From Limnoglobus sp. (GTDB lineage: Bacteria > Planctomycetota > Planctomycetia > Gemmatales > Gemmataceae), in NCBI GenBank assembly GCA_025353985.1, contig JANXNT010000018.1:1-7596 (forward strand): a DNA stretch of 7,596 nt, read 5' to 3'. Below the pieces are notes generated by a model. That model worked only from the letters and a program-made list of their open reading frames with translations. It made no database searches and was not told the DNA's origin. A program made the translations under genes and the position numbers. Of this stretch, positions 5,366-7,596 are shown one piece after another. Position 1 is the first letter of the stretch. Every line of letters starts with the position of its first letter.

Positions 5366-6208
5366 ATGAAATTTGCGCGATATTCGTGGAGTGCGGGTTC
5401 CCTGCTGGCAGGCGTGATCGTGGCCGGTTTGGGTATCGCGGGGTTTCTGATTCCCAACCACTTCATCGATGGTGGCTTCAGCGGCATCGCGATGCTTTTG
5501 GCCAAGTTAACCGGCGTCCCGCTGCCGATCCTGATCGTCGTGGTCAATGCGCCATTCGTGTTCATCGGCTACCGGCACATCGGCTTCATTTTCGCGATGA
5601 AAAGCGCGTTGGCGATCATCGGGTTAGCGATCTGCCTCGCCGTTGTGCCGTTCCCTGTGGTTACGTCGGACAAGCTGCTCGGCTCGTTTTTCGGCGGCTT
5701 TTTCATCGGTGCGGGCGTCGGCTTGGCGATTCGCGGCGGCGGCGTGCTCGATGGCACCGAGGTACTCGCCGTCATCCTCAGCAAACGCACATTCGCCACC
5801 GTTGGCGAAGTGATCCTCGGCCTCAACGTCGTCATCTTCTGCGTGGCCGCCGTGTTCCTCGGCGTCGAATCGGCTCTCTATTCGGCGCTCACCTACTTCG
5901 CAGCATCGAAGACGATCGATTACCTGCTCCACGGCATCGAAGCCTACAACGGCGTGATGATTTTCTCCGCGCAAAACGAAGCCATTCGGCAAGCGATTCT
6001 CAGCGAGATGGGCCGTGGCGTCACGTCGTTCATGGCTAAAGGTGGCTACACCGATTCCGCACAGGAAGTGCTGTTCTGCGTCATCACGAGGCTCGAAATT
6101 ACTCGTCTCGAAACGATCGTGAAAGCGAAAGACCCGCTCGCGTTTATAGTCGTCTCGCCAGTGCACGAAACGAGTGGCGGCGTGCTCAAGAAAAAGGATT
6201 ACCACTGA
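5366..6208 (+). CDS. YitT family (DUF161/DUF2179) integral membrane protein
   Basis: The protein has 280 residues from the ATG at 5366, chosen for its GAGG site; the frame is open to a TTG at 5312. About six hydrophobic segments are visible (near 11-30, 52-68, 79-98, 107-122, 146-165 and 168-185), so it is an inner-membrane protein. The membrane part looks like two related halves, each opening with a Gly-rich turn: NHFIDGGFSGIAMLL (31-45) and GGGVLDGTEVLAVIL (124-138). These are the family's signature blocks. Residues about 190-275 form the soluble C-terminal DUF2179 domain (NGVMIFS, GRGVTSFMAKGGYTD, FIVVSPVHETSGG). The transported substrate and role of YitT proteins are not established, and I infer none here. 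It is divergent from the NtrC-type regulator, which makes it a candidate target, though no -24/-12 sigma-54 promoter is visible in the gap. Confidence 0.92.
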   Translation: MKFARYSWSAGSLLAGVIVAGLGIAGFLIPNHFIDGGFSGIAMLLAKLTGVPLPILIVVVNAPFVFIGYRHIGFIFAMKSALAIIGLAICLAVVPFPVVTSDKLLGSFFGGFFIGAGVGLAIRGGGVLDGTEVLAVILSKRTFATVGEVILGLNVVIFCVAAVFLGVESALYSALTYFAASKTIDYLLHGIEAYNGVMIFSAQNEAIRQAILSEMGRGVTSFMAKGGYTDSAQEVLFCVITRLEITRLETIVKAKDPLAFIVVSPVHETSGGVLKKKDYH

Positions 6209-6209
6209 G

Positions 6210-6229
6210 CACCCGAATAAAATTGGGTG
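6210..6229 (+). terminator. Possible terminator hairpin after the YitT gene
   Basis: CACCC(G)AAT and ATTGGGTG form an 8-bp stem with a single bulged G and an AAA loop, starting two bases after the YitT stop codon. No U-tract follows, so it is not a classical Rho-independent terminator; it could act as a 3'-end stabilising hairpin. Position after a stop codon is the main support. Confidence 0.35.
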
Positions 6230-6287
6230 TGCGGAATGCAAATGTTAATCGGCTCCCTGCGGGCGTCCCCGCGTCGTCGACATCGTG

Positions 6288-6293
6288 TACAAT
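6288..6293 (+). promoter_or_regulatory. TACAAT, candidate -10 element for a leaderless sigma-factor mRNA
   Basis: TACAAT ends six bases before the ATG at 6300, so a start at the normal distance would fall on or next to the ATG and give a leaderless mRNA. There is no Shine-Dalgarno sequence here, which fits. No -35 match was found upstream. Confidence 0.45.
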
Positions 6294-6299
6294 CTTCGC

Positions 6300-6824
6300 A
6301 TGCCTCATAATCAAGTGCGTGAAACGGCTGCGGCCGAGCAGCTGTTACCTCTGATTTACGATGAGCTGCGAAAACTGGCGGATGCGAAACTGCGCTGCGA
6401 ACAGCCGGGGCAGACGCTCGACGCGACGGCGCTCGTACACGAAGTGTATTTGCGGATGATCGGGGATCAGCCATTTGCGAATCGCGGGCACTTTTTCGCC
6501 GCCGCCGCCGAAGCGATGCGTCGGATTCTCGTCGAGGCCGCCCGTCGAAAAGCCCGCGTGAAGCACGGAGGTGGCCGCCATCGCATCGCACTCGTCGACC
6601 TGCCCGCCGCCGTTCCGCCCGACGATTTGATCGCACTCGACGAAGCCCTTACGCGGCTCGCCGAACGATCTCCGGTGAAAGCGGACGTCGTCAAACTGCG
6701 GTACTTTGCCGGGATGACCGTTCCTGAAGTTGCGGTCTGCATGGGCATTTCGGTCGCGACCGTCGAGCGACACTGGGCGTTCGCCCGCACCTGGCTCTTC
6801 AGCGAATTGAACGACAATAAATAA
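6300..6824 (+). CDS. ECF-type RNA polymerase sigma factor (planctomycete Ser/Thr-kinase-linked type)
   Basis: The protein has 174 residues from the ATG at 6300; an in-frame GTG at 6285 would add five residues but overlaps the TACAAT element. Region 2 spans about 10-90: LLPLIYDELRKLADAKL (15-31), the family signature TLDATALVHEVYLRM (39-53) and HFFAAAAEAMRRILVEAARR (64-83). Region 4 spans about 112-170, with LRYFAGMTVPEVAVCMGIS (133-151) as the -35-binding helix-turn-helix and a TVERHWAFARTWL helix (154-166). This is the short ECF type abundant in planctomycetes and often encoded beside Hanks-type kinases. No anti-sigma factor or zinc-binding anti-sigma motif is nearby; the kinase 73 bp downstream on the same strand is the likely regulatory partner. 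Targets are unknown. Confidence 0.93.
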   Translation: MPHNQVRETAAAEQLLPLIYDELRKLADAKLRCEQPGQTLDATALVHEVYLRMIGDQPFANRGHFFAAAAEAMRRILVEAARRKARVKHGGGRHRIALVDLPAAVPPDDLIALDEALTRLAERSPVKADVVKLRYFAGMTVPEVAVCMGISVATVERHWAFARTWLFSELNDNK

Positions 6825-6874
6825 TTTTGCAATTCTCGTGAGGGGTTTTGCTTCTCCGCGTCGCATGGAGGTGT

Positions 6875-6880
6875 GACAAT
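6875..6880 (+). promoter_or_regulatory. GACAAT, candidate -10-like element for the kinase gene
   Basis: GACAAT ends seven bases before the GGAGG site at 6888, exactly the spacing seen for TACAAT and GGAGG at 3112-3129. If it is functional, the kinase has its own promoter and a leader of about 11-13 nt, separate from read-through from the sigma-factor gene. No clear -35 is visible. Confidence 0.35.
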
Positions 6881-6887
6881 CCCTGTT

Positions 6888-6892
6888 GGAGG
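6888..6892 (+). promoter_or_regulatory. Shine-Dalgarno GGAGG of the kinase gene
   Basis: GGAGG lies five bases before the ATG at 6898 and fixes the kinase start codon. Confidence 0.8.
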
Positions 6893-6897
6893 CACCC

Positions 6898-7596
6898 ATG
6901 ACCGATCTCGATCCGCTCGAATCCCTGTATTTCGCCGCACTCGAACGCCCCCCGGCGGATCGCTCGGTGTACCTCGATGAAGCCTGTCGCGGCAAACCCG
7001 AATTGCGCGAACGGGTGGAACGCCTGCTCGCGGCGAAACCGCAAATCGGCGAGTTTCTCCAACCACCAGACGTCACCGTTACATTCGCCGGTGAACACGA
7101 AAAGGCCACGGTGGACTTTCCGGGTCGGGACGAACGCATCGGCGCGATTCTCGCGGGCAAGTACAAGCTCATCGAAGCGATCGGCGAAGGCGGCATGGGC
7201 AGCGTGTTCATGGCCCAGCAAACGCAACCGGTGAAGCGGAATGTCGCCGTCAAAGTCATCAAGGCGGGCATGGACTCGAAGGCGGTGCTGGCACGGTTCG
7301 AGGCGGAGCGTCAGGCGTTGGCGATGATGGATCACCCGAACATCGCGCGGGTACTCGATGCGGGAACCACGGACGGTGGCCGCCCGTTTTTCGTCATGGA
7401 ACTGGTGAAAGGCGTGCCGATCACGGAGTATTGCGATGCGCATAAACTCACGCCGCGGCAACGCCTCGAGTTGTTCTTGCCGGTGTGCAACGCGATTCAA
7501 CATGCGCACCAAAAGGGGGTGATTCACCGCGACATCAAGCCCTCGAACGTGCTGGTTGCGCTTTACGACGACAAGCCGGTGCCGAAGGTCATCGAC
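6898..7596 (+). CDS. Hanks-type Ser/Thr protein kinase, N-terminal part (runs off right edge)
   Basis: There are 233 residues before the edge. Residues 1-50 are the helical extension typical of planctomycete kinases (LESLYFAALERPPADRSVYL, then a DEAC-PELRERVERLLA stretch). The kinase domain starts near 88: glycine loop IGEGGMGSVF (95-104), VAVK lysine K119, a glutamate in the C-helix (E135 or E137, ARFEAERQAL), MEL hinge (167-169) and catalytic loop HRDIKPSN (210-217) with D212. The last residue, D233 of KVID, should be the DFG aspartate, so the activation loop and everything after it are missing. All visible catalytic residues are intact, so it is predicted active. Planctomycete relatives often continue with a transmembrane segment and WD40 or TPR repeats, which cannot be seen here. 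It lies 73 bp after the ECF sigma gene on the same strand and probably controls or senses in the same pathway. Confidence 0.95.
   Translation, partial: MTDLDPLESLYFAALERPPADRSVYLDEACRGKPELRERVERLLAAKPQIGEFLQPPDVTVTFAGEHEKATVDFPGRDERIGAILAGKYKLIEAIGEGGMGSVFMAQQTQPVKRNVAVKVIKAGMDSKAVLARFEAERQALAMMDHPNIARVLDAGTTDGGRPFFVMELVKGVPITEYCDAHKLTPRQRLELFLPVCNAIQHAHQKGVIHRDIKPSNVLVALYDDKPVPKVID

Noticed and set aside
5624..6241. Minus-strand ORF of 205 residues over the YitT gene
   Set aside because: His/Glu/Arg-rich composition with no recognisable motif, entirely antisense to well-conserved YitT coding.
6251..6264. GG-N10-GC as a sigma-54 promoter before the sigma-factor gene
   Set aside because: Only the GG/GC dinucleotides match; the wider -24 and -12 consensus bases do not, and such spacing is common by chance in GC-rich DNA.
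6345..7271. Minus-strand ORFs of 308 and 242 residues over the sigma-factor and kinase genes
   Set aside because: Antisense to two genes with intact family motifs; long shadows are expected in GC-rich DNA.

Overview
The window looks like chromosomal DNA of a planctomycete, probably of the Gemmataceae/Gemmatales. The evidence is the combination of gene types: an ECF sigma factor of the short two-domain planctomycete type directly followed by a Hanks-type Ser/Thr kinase with the usual planctomycete N-terminal extension, a DUF4058 protein, a large FG-GAP/SdrD-like surface protein with a 'LEARDVP' N-terminal motif, GC-rich coding DNA and mostly short gene gaps. This is judged by eye from the sequence; no search was run.

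Layout, left to right. (1) Positions 1-507, minus strand: the N-terminal 169 residues of the phenylalanine-tRNA ligase beta subunit (pheT), running off the left edge. (2) Positions 508-686: a divergent intergenic region with no convincing promoter. (3) Positions 687-3073, plus strand: a calcium-binding, probably extracellular protein. It has two copies of a two-domain SdrD/Cna-B-like unit followed by a five-repeat FG-GAP propeller. It is split by a one-base frameshift near 991-1020, so it reads as two ORFs (687-1019 and 1076-3073), although coding similarity runs straight across the gap. (4) Positions 3137-3871, plus strand: a DUF4058 protein with a strong Shine-Dalgarno site. Its last 11 bp overlap the tail of the next, convergent gene. 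(5) Positions 3861-5279, minus strand: a full-length NtrC-type sigma-54 response regulator with no histidine kinase beside it. (6) Positions 5366-6208, plus strand: a YitT-family membrane protein, divergent from the regulator across 86 bp. (7) Positions 6300-6824, plus strand: an ECF sigma factor. (8) Position 6898 to the right edge, plus strand: a Ser/Thr protein kinase, cut at the DFG aspartate.

Functional grouping: only the sigma factor and kinase look like a functional pair, forming a planctomycete signalling cassette. The NtrC-type regulator and YitT share a divergent promoter region and might be linked, but no sigma-54 promoter is visible there. The surface protein, DUF4058 protein and pheT appear to be independent units.

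No CRISPR array, insertion sequence, tRNA, rRNA or recognisable new defence system is visible. The observations most worth checking are the frameshift in the surface protein, the near-identical geometry of an ACAAT hexamer and Shine-Dalgarno site in front of two genes (plus a probable leaderless sigma-factor gene), and the resemblance of the DUF4058 motif order to PD-(D/E)XK-like folds.
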